Assembly: GCA_934271715.1 (NCBI GenBank)
Contig: CAKQRZ010000007.1
Location: forward strand, 46,108 to 110,107
Reading direction: 5' to 3'
Source: an uncultured Alphaproteobacteria bacterium
Lineage (GTDB): Bacteria > Pseudomonadota > Alphaproteobacteria > RF32 > CAG-239
Length of the DNA stretch: 64,000 bases
Shown here: positions 44,580 to 52,499 of the stretch, one piece after another
Layout of the letters: each line of letters opens with the position of its first letter
Numbering within the stretch: the first letter of the stretch is position 1
The notes under the pieces: model-generated
Databases searched by the model: none
What the model was told of the DNA's origin: nothing
What the model saw: the letters and a program-made list of their open reading frames with translations, nothing else
Translations under genes and position numbers: made by a program

Positions 44580-45385
44580 CAGAAAGAAACAACATCGCAT
44601 TTAAGGCTTTGGATGTTGTGCGTCAATGCGCCTCAAAATTCTTCAAAACTGCGGAGAGCGGTGTAGATAAAGTGGTTTCTAGCTGCGAGAAAAATCCTAG
44701 TGTACATTGGAGGTACATAAATTTTTTGAGACAGCGTAAAACTGCTTTAGATTCGCCGCTATATGAGGTTTCTGCCGGGCGGAGTATGATTGAAATGCTT
44801 GGAGTTCTGGCGATTATCGCCGTTCTCTCTGTTGTCGGATTGGATGGTTTCAGCAAAGCCATGAGAATGTATCGCTCCGCAGTACAAAAAGAAACATTAG
44901 AACATTTATTGGCCAATATGGTAAAAATAAGAAATAATCTAAATCATGAGGTTAAAACTTTTGAAAATATCAGCTATTTATTTGCCGCTATGGGCGAACT
45001 GCCAAATGGCATAACATTCAAAGACAATAGACTTTATGACAAAAGCGGCAATTCTTTTACGGTTTATTTTGGTAAAAACACTTGGAAAACTCCGACCGGC
45101 ACAGCAAGTAGTTTTGAATATCATGTTCGCATAAATTGGGAACAAAAAGACAATTCCACTTCTCCTACAGCTTATGACTCCTGCATCAACACATTAGAAG
45201 TGGCTAAAGCAAACAGTAATGAAATAAAAACCGTTACGCAATTTATCGGAAATTCGGAAGCTTTTCTATCCTACGACCAAAGTAATATTTCTTGGAAAAA
45301 CATGACTGTCACACAAATGAACGAAGTCTGTAAATCCTGCACCGCAGAAAAAGCTTGCAGTCTTGTTTTATACATAAATCCGTGA
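44555..45385 (+). CDS. Type IV prepilin-like protein 5 (phase-variable leader)
   Basis: Prepilin site GRSMIEMLGVLAIIAVLS near 44778, followed by VVGLDGFSKAM instead of the usual VGGIAGYSKAM. The C-terminal domain resembles gene 1 (LPNGITFKDNRLYDKSGNSF parallels TPAGLTYKDNGFFDRDGNYY) and ends in CKSCTAEKACSLVLYI. Start TTG 44555 is provisional; the open frame reaches the TC tract, and the SD-backed ATG is 44391. Its pro-region carries only one palindromic element, the rest being unique sequence, so it may show the ancestral form. Confidence 0.7.
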   Translation: MLRCARNDAERNNIAFKALDVVRQCASKFFKTAESGVDKVVSSCEKNPSVHWRYINFLRQRKTALDSPLYEVSAGRSMIEMLGVLAIIAVLSVVGLDGFSKAMRMYRSAVQKETLEHLLANMVKIRNNLNHEVKTFENISYLFAAMGELPNGITFKDNRLYDKSGNSFTVYFGKNTWKTPTGTASSFEYHVRINWEQKDNSTSPTAYDSCINTLEVAKANSNEIKTVTQFIGNSEAFLSYDQSNISWKNMTVTQMNEVCKSCTAEKACSLVLYINP

Positions 45386-45483
45386 TATTTTTTCAATTTT
45401 TCAGCTATTTACATAAAAAGCCTTGTCGGTTTTAACTGCTTGGCTTTTTAAATTTTCAGCAAAAACATACGGATATTTTTTTC

Positions 45484-45512
45484 TTTACATTTTTTGTTTG
45501 TTTAGTTAAGTT
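45484..45512 (+). promoter_or_regulatory. Promoter of RNA leader copy 1 / prepilin gene 6
   Basis: TTTACA (45484-45489), 17-base spacer, TAAGTT (45507-45512). Confidence 0.5.
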
Positions 45513-45515
45513 TAA

Positions 45516-45714
45516 GTCAGACAGGCAATAGTCTGTCCAGGGCGTGAGAACCCTTTATACACATAGTCGTTATAGCATAGCGACTTAAAATTTTATATGC
45601 CGATTTCCGTTGGACGGATGTCGGTTAAATAAGGCTATGAGCTGAATAAGCCGAGCCGTTTATGTGTATACGGTTTCTCAACATCCGCCCGCTTTTTATA
45701 GCGGGTTTTGTTTT
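45516..45714 (+). ncRNA. Structured RNA leader with terminator, copy 1 (prepilin 45747)
   Basis: 5' hairpin CAGAC/GTCTG; closing helix GGGCG + GAGAACC pairing GGTTTCTC + CGCCC; 9-bp helix ATACACATA / TATGTGTAT; enclosed hairpins GTCGTTA/TAGCGAC, CCGATTTCCG/CGGATGTCGG and GGCT/AAGCC; then an intrinsic terminator CCCGCT/AGCGGG-TTTTGTTTT (45688-45713). The CGCCC arm and the terminator stem overlap (45686-45692), so they exclude each other as in a riboswitch or attenuator. The prepilin SD lies 20 bases beyond. Class not recognised. Confidence 0.7.
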
Positions 45715-45746
45715 ATGTATAGCAAAATTAAACGGAGGTTAGAAAT

Positions 45747-46394
45747 ATGTATAAAAATTTTGAAACAGGGCGTTCTATGCTAGAAATGCTGGGAGTGCTG
45801 GCTATTATCGGAGTTCTTTCGGTCGGAGGAATCGCCGGTTATTCCAAAGCGATGGAGCAATTTAAGGTAAATAAAATTATTCAGGACTACAATTCGCTTA
45901 TTTTCGGACTGCTGGAATATCGTCAAAATTTTCAAAAAAACGTAGTTGGCGAGCCAAATCTTACAGATATTATTATTGCTCTGAATCTTGTTCCAAACAA
46001 CTGGACAAAGCTTAATGATAAATATTTGCAAGACAATTATGGCAATTGGGTTAACGTTCGGTACAGACAGACAAATAATAGTTATTCATCATTTGATAAA
46101 GAAGGTCTTATTATAGATTTTAACTTGGGCGGTTTAACTATAGATGAGGCCGGAAATATGTCATCTGATAACTTTAACGACAAAGTTTGTTTTGAAATGT
46201 TCCGCAATATACTTCAGCCTTTGCACAGCACAATCAGCGGAGTAGCTATGGTAGGCGGCTCAGCTACATATTATGGCGATACTTGGTGTAAAAACAAAGC
46301 ATCCTGCCTGAATAATATGACTTTGTCGCAGATGAAAACAGTTTGTAACTCCTGCAATAAAAAAGAACGCTGTAATGTAACCATTATTTTTTGA
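45747..46394 (+). CDS. Type IV prepilin-like protein 6 (RNA-leader type)
   Basis: 215 residues with a short, normal prepilin leader: MYKNFETGRSMLEMLGVLAI, cleavage after Gly8. C-terminal domain with VCFEMFRNILQPLHSTISGV, YYGDTWCKNKASCL and terminal CNSCNKKERCNVTIIF. AACGGAGGTTAGAAAT precedes the ATG. Convergent with its inverted relative at 46453; the two share leader DNA and the first ~30 codons. Confidence 0.85.
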   Translation: MYKNFETGRSMLEMLGVLAIIGVLSVGGIAGYSKAMEQFKVNKIIQDYNSLIFGLLEYRQNFQKNVVGEPNLTDIIIALNLVPNNWTKLNDKYLQDNYGNWVNVRYRQTNNSYSSFDKEGLIIDFNLGGLTIDEAGNMSSDNFNDKVCFEMFRNILQPLHSTISGVAMVGGSATYYGDTWCKNKASCLNNMTLSQMKTVCNSCNKKERCNVTIIF

Positions 46395-46452
46395 GATAAA
46401 ACCATAAGCCGGGATAGAGAAAAAACTATTCCGGCTGCCAGTAGAGAATATG

Positions 46453-47118
46453 TTAAAAGTTTAGATATAACAGACATAAGTTATCCTTAGTACAATAGCT
46501 GCACATTGAATTTATATCATCCATTGTAAGACTATTTAAGCATTTACCACTTTTTCCATTACAATTGGTATCACCATATAAAGTGGTATGATTTTGAATA
46601 TTAGCCCATAACAAGTTGGCATGCAGCGGTTGCACAACATTGTTTAGAACCGATATGCAAAAAGATTTAGAAAAACCTACGCTGCTGTGGCTGTCATTTT
46701 CTCCATCGCTCAATCCTCCCATAAACAAGCTGAACACCATGCGTTCGGTACCGCCGGCAAAACCATTGGGAACAAAAAACAACTGAATGGTATTGCCGAG
46801 GTCGTCAGTTACTTTATTACCGTAACCGGACATATATTCGCTGCGTTCATCCGCTTGCCAGCTAACGGGAAGCAAGCTTAAATCTTTTGCCAAACCCAAC
46901 AATCCGACAATTTCTCCTTTATTTTCTTTTTTTACGCTGTCTAAATGTTCCAGCATTCCGAAAATCAACATATTATATTGGTTTATAGCTTTGTTTACCT
47001 TAAATTGTTCCATCGCTTTGGAATATCCGGCGATTCCTCCAACCGAAAGAACTCCGACAATTGCCAGCACGCCCAGCATTTCTATCATAGAACGACCTTG
47101 TTCAAAATTTTTATACAT
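46453..47118 (-). CDS. Type IV prepilin-like protein 7 (RNA-leader type, inverted)
   Basis: 221 residues: MYKNFEQGRSMIEMLGVLAI, hydrophobic helix, then a domain with FCISVLNNVVQPLHANLLW, LYGDTNCNGKSGKCL and terminal CSYCTKDNLCLLYLNF. The 5' region (SD, RNA leader) is nearly the same as that of 45747, in opposite orientation, while the mature domains have diverged. Probably exported and assembled like a pilin or pseudopilin subunit. Confidence 0.85.
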   Translation of the reverse strand: MYKNFEQGRSMIEMLGVLAIVGVLSVGGIAGYSKAMEQFKVNKAINQYNMLIFGMLEHLDSVKKENKGEIVGLLGLAKDLSLLPVSWQADERSEYMSGYGNKVTDDLGNTIQLFFVPNGFAGGTERMVFSLFMGGLSDGENDSHSSVGFSKSFCISVLNNVVQPLHANLLWANIQNHTTLYGDTNCNGKSGKCLNSLTMDDINSMCSYCTKDNLCLLYLNF

Positions 47119-47154
47119 ATTTCTAACCTCCGTTTAATTTTGCTATACATAAAA

Positions 47155-47336
47155 CAAAACCCGCTGTTAAAAAGCGGGCGGATGTTGAGAAACCGTACAT
47201 TGATAAACGGCTCGGCTTATTCAGCTCATAGCCTTATTTAGCCGACATCCGTCCAACGGAAATCGGCATATAATATTTTAGTCGCTATGCTTTAACGACT
47301 ATCAATGTAAAGGGTTCTCACGCCCTAAAAGCACCA
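47155..47336 (-). ncRNA. Structured RNA leader with terminator, copy 2 (prepilin 46453)
   Basis: Minus-strand counterpart of copy 1 starting at GGGCGTGAGAACCC. The 9-bp helix is ACATTGATA / TATCAATGT where copy 1 has ATACACATA / TATGTGTAT: four positions changed on each arm with pairing kept at all nine. The hairpins GTCGTTA/TAGCGAC, CCGATTTCCG/CGGATGTCGG and GGCT/AAGCC and the terminator CCCGCT/AAGCGGG are conserved. The 5' CAGAC hairpin of copy 1 is not present. Confidence 0.7.
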
Positions 47337-47352
47337 TCATGCCTTCAATATC

Positions 47353-47381
47353 AATTTAATAAAACAAACTATAAATGTAAA
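47353..47381 (-). promoter_or_regulatory. Promoter of RNA leader copy 2
   Basis: Minus strand TTTACA (47381-47376), 17-base spacer, TAAATT (47358-47353). Confidence 0.5.
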
Positions 47382-47520
47382 GCAATAAATTAAAAACGGC
47401 AGAATTACTCCTGCCGCCTTAACAAAACTATCGTTTGATAGAAATGTAAATAGCGACGTGTACAAATTAGTACACGAGCGCAAAACACATTATTCACAAA
47501 ATTGCAGATAGTAGTGCAGA

Positions 47521-47600
47521 TAGCGTTAAAACAAGAAGAGAGAAAATTTTAGCGTACATAGAAGTACGTGAATTTTCTCTCTTTCGCAGTTTTAGCGCTA
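47521..47600. repeat. 80-bp near-perfect palindrome downstream of adk
   Basis: Nested inverted repeat: TAGCGTTAAAAC/GTTTTAGCGCTA outside, AAGAGAGAAAATT/AATTTTCTCTCTT next, CGTAC/GTACG inside around ATAGAA. A smaller GTGTAC/GTACAC hairpin lies at 47458-47475 and a CGGCAG/CTGCCG hairpin at 47398-47416. It may terminate adk or be a small mobile repeat. Confidence 0.6.
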
Positions 47601-47622
47601 GATGCGCTGCTAGATGTGATTT

Positions 47623-48291
47623 TTATATCCCGAGGATTTCATCAATCTTATGACTAACCGCTTCAATCGTGCCGGTGCCGTCAACGGTGCGCAGCAAGCC
47701 GCGCTTTTCAAAAAACGGAATTGTCGGATAGGTCAAAAGGCGATAGTTTACCAGACGATTTTGCACGGTAGCACGATTGTCATCCTTACGCCGACCAAAT
47801 TCTGTTCCGCCGCAAACATCGCATACGCCGTAAACTTTAGGTTTTTGGAATTTATCATGATAGCCGGCACCGCATTTTAAACAAGAATAGCGGCCTAAAA
47901 TACGCTCCATAATGATTTCGTCCGGAACCTGAATTTCCAAAACGCAAGTTAGTTTAATACCCTTTTCAGCAAGCAGACCTTCCAACACCTCAGCTTGCGG
48001 CAAAGTACGAGGAAAACCGTCTAAAATAAAACCATGTTCGCAATCAGGCTGACCAATACGGTTGCGCACCATTTCAATAATCATTTCATCGGTAGCAAAC
48101 TCGCCTTTATCCAGCAAAGCTTTCAAATTACGCCCTAAGGGAGTATCCTGTGCGGCATACTCCCTCAACATTTCACCTGTAGACAAATGACAGATGTGTG
48201 TTTTTTCTTTCAAAATTCTGGCTTGAGTTCCTTTACCGCAACCTGGAGCGCCGGTAAAAACAACATATAAACCTTTTTTTGTTTCAGACAT
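47623..48291 (-). CDS. adk: Adenylate kinase
   Basis: 222 residues. Converts AMP + ATP to 2 ADP. P-loop GAPGCGKGTQA at residues ~14-24, AMP site HLSTGEMLRE, FPRTLPQAEVLE near 92, and a lid with four Cys (CLKCGAGYHDKF ... CDVCGG), the zinc-type long form. Start overlaps the secY stop, as in the end of classical spc operons. Confidence 0.95.
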   Translation of the reverse strand: MSETKKGLYVVFTGAPGCGKGTQARILKEKTHICHLSTGEMLREYAAQDTPLGRNLKALLDKGEFATDEMIIEMVRNRIGQPDCEHGFILDGFPRTLPQAEVLEGLLAEKGIKLTCVLEIQVPDEIIMERILGRYSCLKCGAGYHDKFQKPKVYGVCDVCGGTEFGRRKDDNRATVQNRLVNYRLLTYPTIPFFEKRGLLRTVDGTGTIEAVSHKIDEILGI

Positions 48292-49640
48292 TAACGCCCT
48301 TTCTTTTTAATCAATGCGGCCTTTTTCAAAAGTCCCTCATATTGATAGGCAATCAAATGGGACTGAATCTGACCGACAAAGTCCATTGTAACCTGCACCA
48401 CGATAAGCAGAGTCGTTCCGCCCAAAACAAACGGAACCCCGACTTTACTAATCAGCAATTCCGGCAAAATGCACAGGCAAACCAAATATATAGAAGCAAT
48501 TACTGTTAAACGGGTAATTACATAGTCCAGATATTCGGCTGTATTTTTGCCCGGACGGATACCGGCAATAAAGCCGCCGTGCTTCTTTAAATTATCTGCT
48601 GTTTCCTGCGGATTAAATACTACTGAAGTATAGAAAAACGTAAAGAACAGGATTAAGAACGCATATAAGCCTAAATATACCGGCTGGCCGTGTCCCAGCA
48701 TCTGGCTCAGGCTTTGCACCCAAGACGGGCCTTTTTCGGCCGACAGATTAGCGATAGTAATCGGCAGCAGCAGCAAAGAGCTGGCGAAAATCGGCGGAAT
48801 AACGCCGGTCGGGTTGATTTTCAGCGGCAAGTGAGAGCTTTCAGCAGCCATCATGCGCATACCCATCTGGCGCTTCGGATATTGAATAATGATTTTTCTC
48901 TGCGCTCTTTCCACAAACACAATCACATAAATCAAAGCCAAAGCCATAGCCAGCAGCATTAAAATTGTGGTTATAGACATTTGTCCGGCGCGGCCCAATT
49001 CAAAAGTCTGAGCCAAAGCGTTCGGGATGTTGGCGATAATACCTACGGTAATGATTAAAGAAGAACCGTTGCCGACACCGCGCTGAGTAATCTGGTCGCC
49101 CAGCCATACAATAAACATGGTGCCGCCGACCAAAGAAACAATGGTAGAAAATCTGAATGCGAAACTGTCAATCATCACGGCAGAAGAACCGTTAGCGCCG
49201 GAAACGCTTTCCAGACCAACGGCAATACCGTAGCCTTGAATAATTGTAATCAGCACAGTCAGGCATTTTGTGTAGTGGGTAATTTTGCGGTGACCGGCCT
49301 CGCCCTCTTTTTTAAGAGCCATCAAAGACGGAATAACCGACTGCCCCAGCTGCACAATAATGGAAGCAGAAATGTACGGCATAATATTCAGGGCAAAAAT
49401 TGTCATACGTTCCAGCGCGCCGCCGGAAAACATATTGAACATACCCAAAATACCGCCTTGATTGCGGCTGAACATTTCTGCCAGCACGCTCGGGTTAATT
49501 CCCGGAAGCGGAATATAAGTTCCCAAACGGAAAATAATCAAAGCCCAAACCGTAAACCAAAGTCTTTTCTTCAGTTCGTCAGCTTTGCTAAAGGCAGACA
49601 TATCAATATTAGCTGCCATTTTTTCTGCTAATGATACCAT
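48291..49640 (-). CDS. secY: Protein translocase subunit SecY
   Basis: 449 residues, ten membrane helices. Central channel of the Sec translocon. Signatures: RLGTYIPLPGINP near residue 40, GGALERMTIFALNIMPYISASII near 73 and GQSVIPSLMALKKEGEAGHRKI. AAGGATGAAAAA precedes the ATG. Forms a pair with adk, but the usual upstream rplO and the rest of the ribosomal operon are absent here; pilin genes lie upstream instead. Confidence 0.97.
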   Translation of the reverse strand: MVSLAEKMAANIDMSAFSKADELKKRLWFTVWALIIFRLGTYIPLPGINPSVLAEMFSRNQGGILGMFNMFSGGALERMTIFALNIMPYISASIIVQLGQSVIPSLMALKKEGEAGHRKITHYTKCLTVLITIIQGYGIAVGLESVSGANGSSAVMIDSFAFRFSTIVSLVGGTMFIVWLGDQITQRGVGNGSSLIITVGIIANIPNALAQTFELGRAGQMSITTILMLLAMALALIYVIVFVERAQRKIIIQYPKRQMGMRMMAAESSHLPLKINPTGVIPPIFASSLLLLPITIANLSAEKGPSWVQSLSQMLGHGQPVYLGLYAFLILFFTFFYTSVVFNPQETADNLKKHGGFIAGIRPGKNTAEYLDYVITRLTVIASIYLVCLCILPELLISKVGVPFVLGGTTLLIVVQVTMDFVGQIQSHLIAYQYEGLLKKAALIKKKGR

Positions 49641-49788
49641 TTTTTCATCCTTAAAATTTTAAAAACAAATCATAGGGTTATAAAAACCCATTTGGATTTA
49701 ATGTAATACACAAAAATAAATATTTTGCAACAAATTTATCTTTATCCTCAGTTTTTATGCATTTTCATGCGTAAAAAGCGTTTTGCGG

Positions 49789-50433
49789 CTAAAAGAGCCA
49801 TACGGCAACGGCGCATGTCGGCTGTTTGCCGCAGCTGCAGGCTGTGTTAGCTGTAGCCAACGGCATTTGCTGGTTAACGCAAAAAGCCAATCCGGAGCCG
49901 CTTTTGCATTCTGCAGTATCTGAATAGGCATAACTGCTGAAATAGCTGGCGTTGCTTAATGTACTTGCATTTTTTGCCGCCATAACGCCGATTTTTTTAC
50001 CGCCCCAGTCTTTAGCCATAATTTCCAGACAAGCATCATGCGACAAGCCGTAAAATTCTACGGAAAAATCCTTTTCCTTGGCATTTTTAGCATTGCTGTG
50101 CAAAGCTTTAGATGTACCGATTTTCACTTCTCCGCCAAAAACATTTACCAGCGAGCTGGAGCTGCCAGAGGTTTTAACCATTTCATCCGGAGCGGCTTTG
50201 AGCTTTATGGCAGCTGCCGTAGTCAGACCGCTGTAGCTGCCGTGCTGGCGCAAGCCAAGGCTGCGGACATTGGCGATAATTGTAGCAATCTGATCAATGC
50301 ATTGATTGGTTTTGTGTGAGTTCATCGCCTTAGAAAAACCAGCAATACCGCCGACCGAAAGCACGCCTATAATCGCCAATACGCCCAGCATTTCTATCAT
50401 ACTGCGGCCGGTTTCGTTTAATGTTTTATACAT
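49789..50433 (-). CDS. Type IV prepilin-like protein 8
   Basis: 214 residues: MYKTLNETGRSMIEMLGVLA with cleavage after Gly9, then FSKAMNSHKTNQCIDQIATI. The mature domain is of the gene-4 subtype (DACLEIMAKDWGGKKIGVMAA) and ends in CSCGKQPTCAVAVWLF. AGGAGAATATT precedes the ATG. Second of a tandem pair, 9 bases after the stop of the next pilin, so the two are cotranscribed. Confidence 0.83.
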   Translation of the reverse strand: MYKTLNETGRSMIEMLGVLAIIGVLSVGGIAGFSKAMNSHKTNQCIDQIATIIANVRSLGLRQHGSYSGLTTAAAIKLKAAPDEMVKTSGSSSSLVNVFGGEVKIGTSKALHSNAKNAKEKDFSVEFYGLSHDACLEIMAKDWGGKKIGVMAAKNASTLSNASYFSSYAYSDTAECKSGSGLAFCVNQQMPLATANTACSCGKQPTCAVAVWLF

Positions 50434-50442
50434 AATATTCTC

Positions 50443-51090
50443 CTAAATAAATTTTAAGACTAAAACGCAGGTTTGAGTTTTGCAGCCGCAAGCCGACCCC
50501 AGCGACGCCGGAGGCATCGGTACAGGCACGGTTTTGCCTTTATTGCAAGCCACGGAATAGCTGTTGTCCGCATCAGCTTTTACGCCGCTGCAGCCCTTAT
50601 ATAAGGCATTGTTAATGCCAGCAATATCGCTGTCAGACGCACCGACGCCGACACCAATTAAAGATGAGCTGCCGTTGCCCCAATCATACGCAGCCATTGC
50701 TACGCATGCGTCTTTGGGAAGATGGTTATAAGTAATGGTATAAGCCAGCAAATCTGTAGAATCCGAAAAAAGCTTAGCAGCGGCAACAGTAATATCCCCT
50801 TTATACATATTTGTAAGCGTACCGTTTGCAGCATTGCTTACCGCGCTGCTGGGAATCGCACCCATTTTGACAGCTGCTTTATTGTTAAGCCCGTTGTATG
50901 AAGCACTTTCGGCGCCGAAAGCCGAGATTTTTGCAGCAATCGCATTAGCCTGAATCTGGGTTTCGTTAACTTTGTAGCGGTTAAACATTGTGCCGAAAGC
51001 TGCAATACCGCCGACGCTCAGCACCCCTATAATCGCCAGCACGCCGAGCATTTCAATCATACTGCGGCCGGTTTCATTATTCTTAATCAT
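50443..51090 (-). CDS. Type IV prepilin-like protein 9
   Basis: 215 residues from ATG 51090 (SD AGGAGGAATTTTT): MIKNNETGRSMIEMLGVLAI, then AAFGTMFNRYKVNETQIQAN. The mature domain parallels gene 8 (DACVAMAAYDWGNGSSSLIGV) and ends in CGCKTQTCVLVLKF. First gene of the tandem pair with gene 8. No TC tract or palindromic repeats in its leader. Confidence 0.83.
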   Translation of the reverse strand: MIKNNETGRSMIEMLGVLAIIGVLSVGGIAAFGTMFNRYKVNETQIQANAIAAKISAFGAESASYNGLNNKAAVKMGAIPSSAVSNAANGTLTNMYKGDITVAAAKLFSDSTDLLAYTITYNHLPKDACVAMAAYDWGNGSSSLIGVGVGASDSDIAGINNALYKGCSGVKADADNSYSVACNKGKTVPVPMPPASLGSACGCKTQTCVLVLKFI

Positions 51091-51205
51091 AAAAATTCCT
51101 CCTGTTTTTATATTTTTTTTAGCATGCTTGCCGCCTGTAGTCAAGACGGATTCAAGCACTATTAAAAACGAACGGCAAAATTGATTTTATAAAACTAAAA
51201 ACATC

Positions 51206-51234
51206 TTTACTTTCAGATTTTGTTCCGTTAAAAT
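51206..51234 (+). promoter_or_regulatory. Promoter of prepilin gene 10
   Basis: TTTACT (51206-51211), 17-base spacer, TAAAAT (51229-51234), within a CTTTACTTTC block like those at 30645 and 21742. Confidence 0.55.
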
Positions 51235-51294
51235 AAATGCAGTAAAATAACTAATTTTAGAGGAAAGAAAGATGAAAAATAAGCTAAGCAAAGG

Positions 51295-51309
51295 CCTCTC
51301 TCTCTCTCT
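51295..51309 (+). repeat. TC tract (seven-unit length, first unit CC) in leader of prepilin gene 10
   Basis: Leader ATG at 51272 with SD GAGGAAAG. The tract has the seven-unit length but the first TC is CC, so it codes the same GLSLSL peptide. The prepilin frame is reached at six or nine units. Confidence 0.73.
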
Positions 51310-51426
51310 GCAAATCCTGAACATCTGATTAAAGGCGCTTTTTCTGCCGTTCAGCACGTTTTTGCAGGGTTTGGCAGAAAAAATGATACTTTCGGTAATA
51401 ACGCATTAAGAACAAAACTAACAACC

Positions 51427-52497
51427 TTGCCCCTTGCGGGAGAGGTCGGAGCATTGCTCCGAGTGAGGGGTAAAAATAAACCAGCAGGCGGCACGTTTCC
51501 GCGCTTTTCCGTCTCCACTTTCAACGTCATTCTTCGCCGGTACTCCCTGCTGGAAGTACCACGGCGGAGAATCCATAACACCATTGCAAAAGCAATGACA
51601 ATATGCGTTGCCGTTGGCAACAAAGTTATGGATACTCGTCTGCCACAGCCTGCGGGGTGTGGCGACAAGTATGACGTTTCGGGTTTTGGCTGGGGACGTG
51701 GGTTTAGTGCCTTTTGCACGTTCTTTAAGTACCCCTCACCCGACGCCAAGGCGTCACCCTCTCCCTCACGGGGCGAGGGTATGCACCGCCATTGGTGCGA
51801 CAAGATCCTAGGTACAAGACCTAGGATGACGGGTGCTAGAAACGCAAATTCCTTTGGCAGAAGCATGATAGAAATGCTCGGCGTGCTGGCAATTATCGGT
51901 GTGCTGAGTGTCGGCGGAATTGCCGGTTATTCTAAAGCCATGGAAAAGTTTAAGATAAACAAAGCAACGGAAGAATATAATTATATGGTTTGGGGATTGA
52001 TTGAACATTTAGACGATTTGCGGCGAATCAAATTAACTAACGACTGGATTCCTCTGGCTGATTATGTTTCAGATCTAAATTTAGTACCAGAAAGCTGGGA
52101 AAAAGTTCAATTTCCAGCCCTTACTTCCGGTCTGGCTCTTTCCGGTTTCCGCGATACCTACAATAATTATGTATTTTTACTGCTTCATCCAGACGGGAAT
52201 ATTGTTCAAATAGAAACCCGTGTCGGCGGACAGTCTTCTACGGATGACGGACAAATCAGCGAAAGTTTTTCTAAAGAATTTTGCATAAACTGGTTTTCTA
52301 ATGTCGCTCAGCCGCTAAGCAGCGTATTAAAATCTGCGTCGCTCGGTAAAAAGTCGGCAACTTTAGAATTTTTTGGAGCAGCCTACTGCCCAGCCGGCAG
52401 CAAATGCCTAAAAGACTTGGCTGTCAGCGATATTTCACAATTATGCGCTTCCTGTGATAAAAAAAATGAATGGTGTGAAGTTATAATGCGGCTGTAG
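51427..52497 (+). CDS. Type IV prepilin-like protein 10 (phase-variable leader)
   Basis: Prepilin site GRSMIEMLGVLAIIGV near 51861 after the longest pro-region in the window (~195 residues from ATG 51272 if the tract were in frame). Mature domain (~210 residues) with FCINWFSNVAQPLSSVLKSA, EFFGAAYCPAGSKCLKD and terminal CASCDKKNEWCEVIMRL. The start listed (TTG 51427) has no SD and is provisional. Convergent with the binding-protein gene, two bases apart. Confidence 0.7.
   Translation: MPLAGEVGALLRVRGKNKPAGGTFPRFSVSTFNVILRRYSLLEVPRRRIHNTIAKAMTICVAVGNKVMDTRLPQPAGCGDKYDVSGFGWGRGFSAFCTFFKYPSPDAKASPSPSRGEGMHRHWCDKILGTRPRMTGARNANSFGRSMIEMLGVLAIIGVLSVGGIAGYSKAMEKFKINKATEEYNYMVWGLIEHLDDLRRIKLTNDWIPLADYVSDLNLVPESWEKVQFPALTSGLALSGFRDTYNNYVFLLLHPDGNIVQIETRVGGQSSTDDGQISESFSKEFCINWFSNVAQPLSSVLKSASLGKKSATLEFFGAAYCPAGSKCLKDLAVSDISQLCASCDKKNEWCEVIMRL
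51429..51831 (+). repeat. Mosaic of five in-frame palindromic repeats, prepilin gene 10
   Basis: 51429-51470 (GCCCCTTGCGGGAGAG...GAGTGAGGGG), 51525-51577 (ATTCTTCGCCG type), 51625-51676 (GGATACTCGTC...GACAAGTATGAC), 51731-51779 (CCCTCACCC...GGGCGAGGG) and 51803-51831 (ATCCTAGG...CCTAGGAT). All are passed by one open reading frame. Confidence 0.8.
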
Positions 52498-52499
52498 AG

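Noticed and set aside
45516..45714. Structured leader as tmRNA, 6S RNA, SRP RNA or RNase P RNA
   Set aside because: No tRNA-like domain, tag ORF, conserved 6S bubble or RNase P core motif; the same element sits three times as a 5' leader with a terminator.
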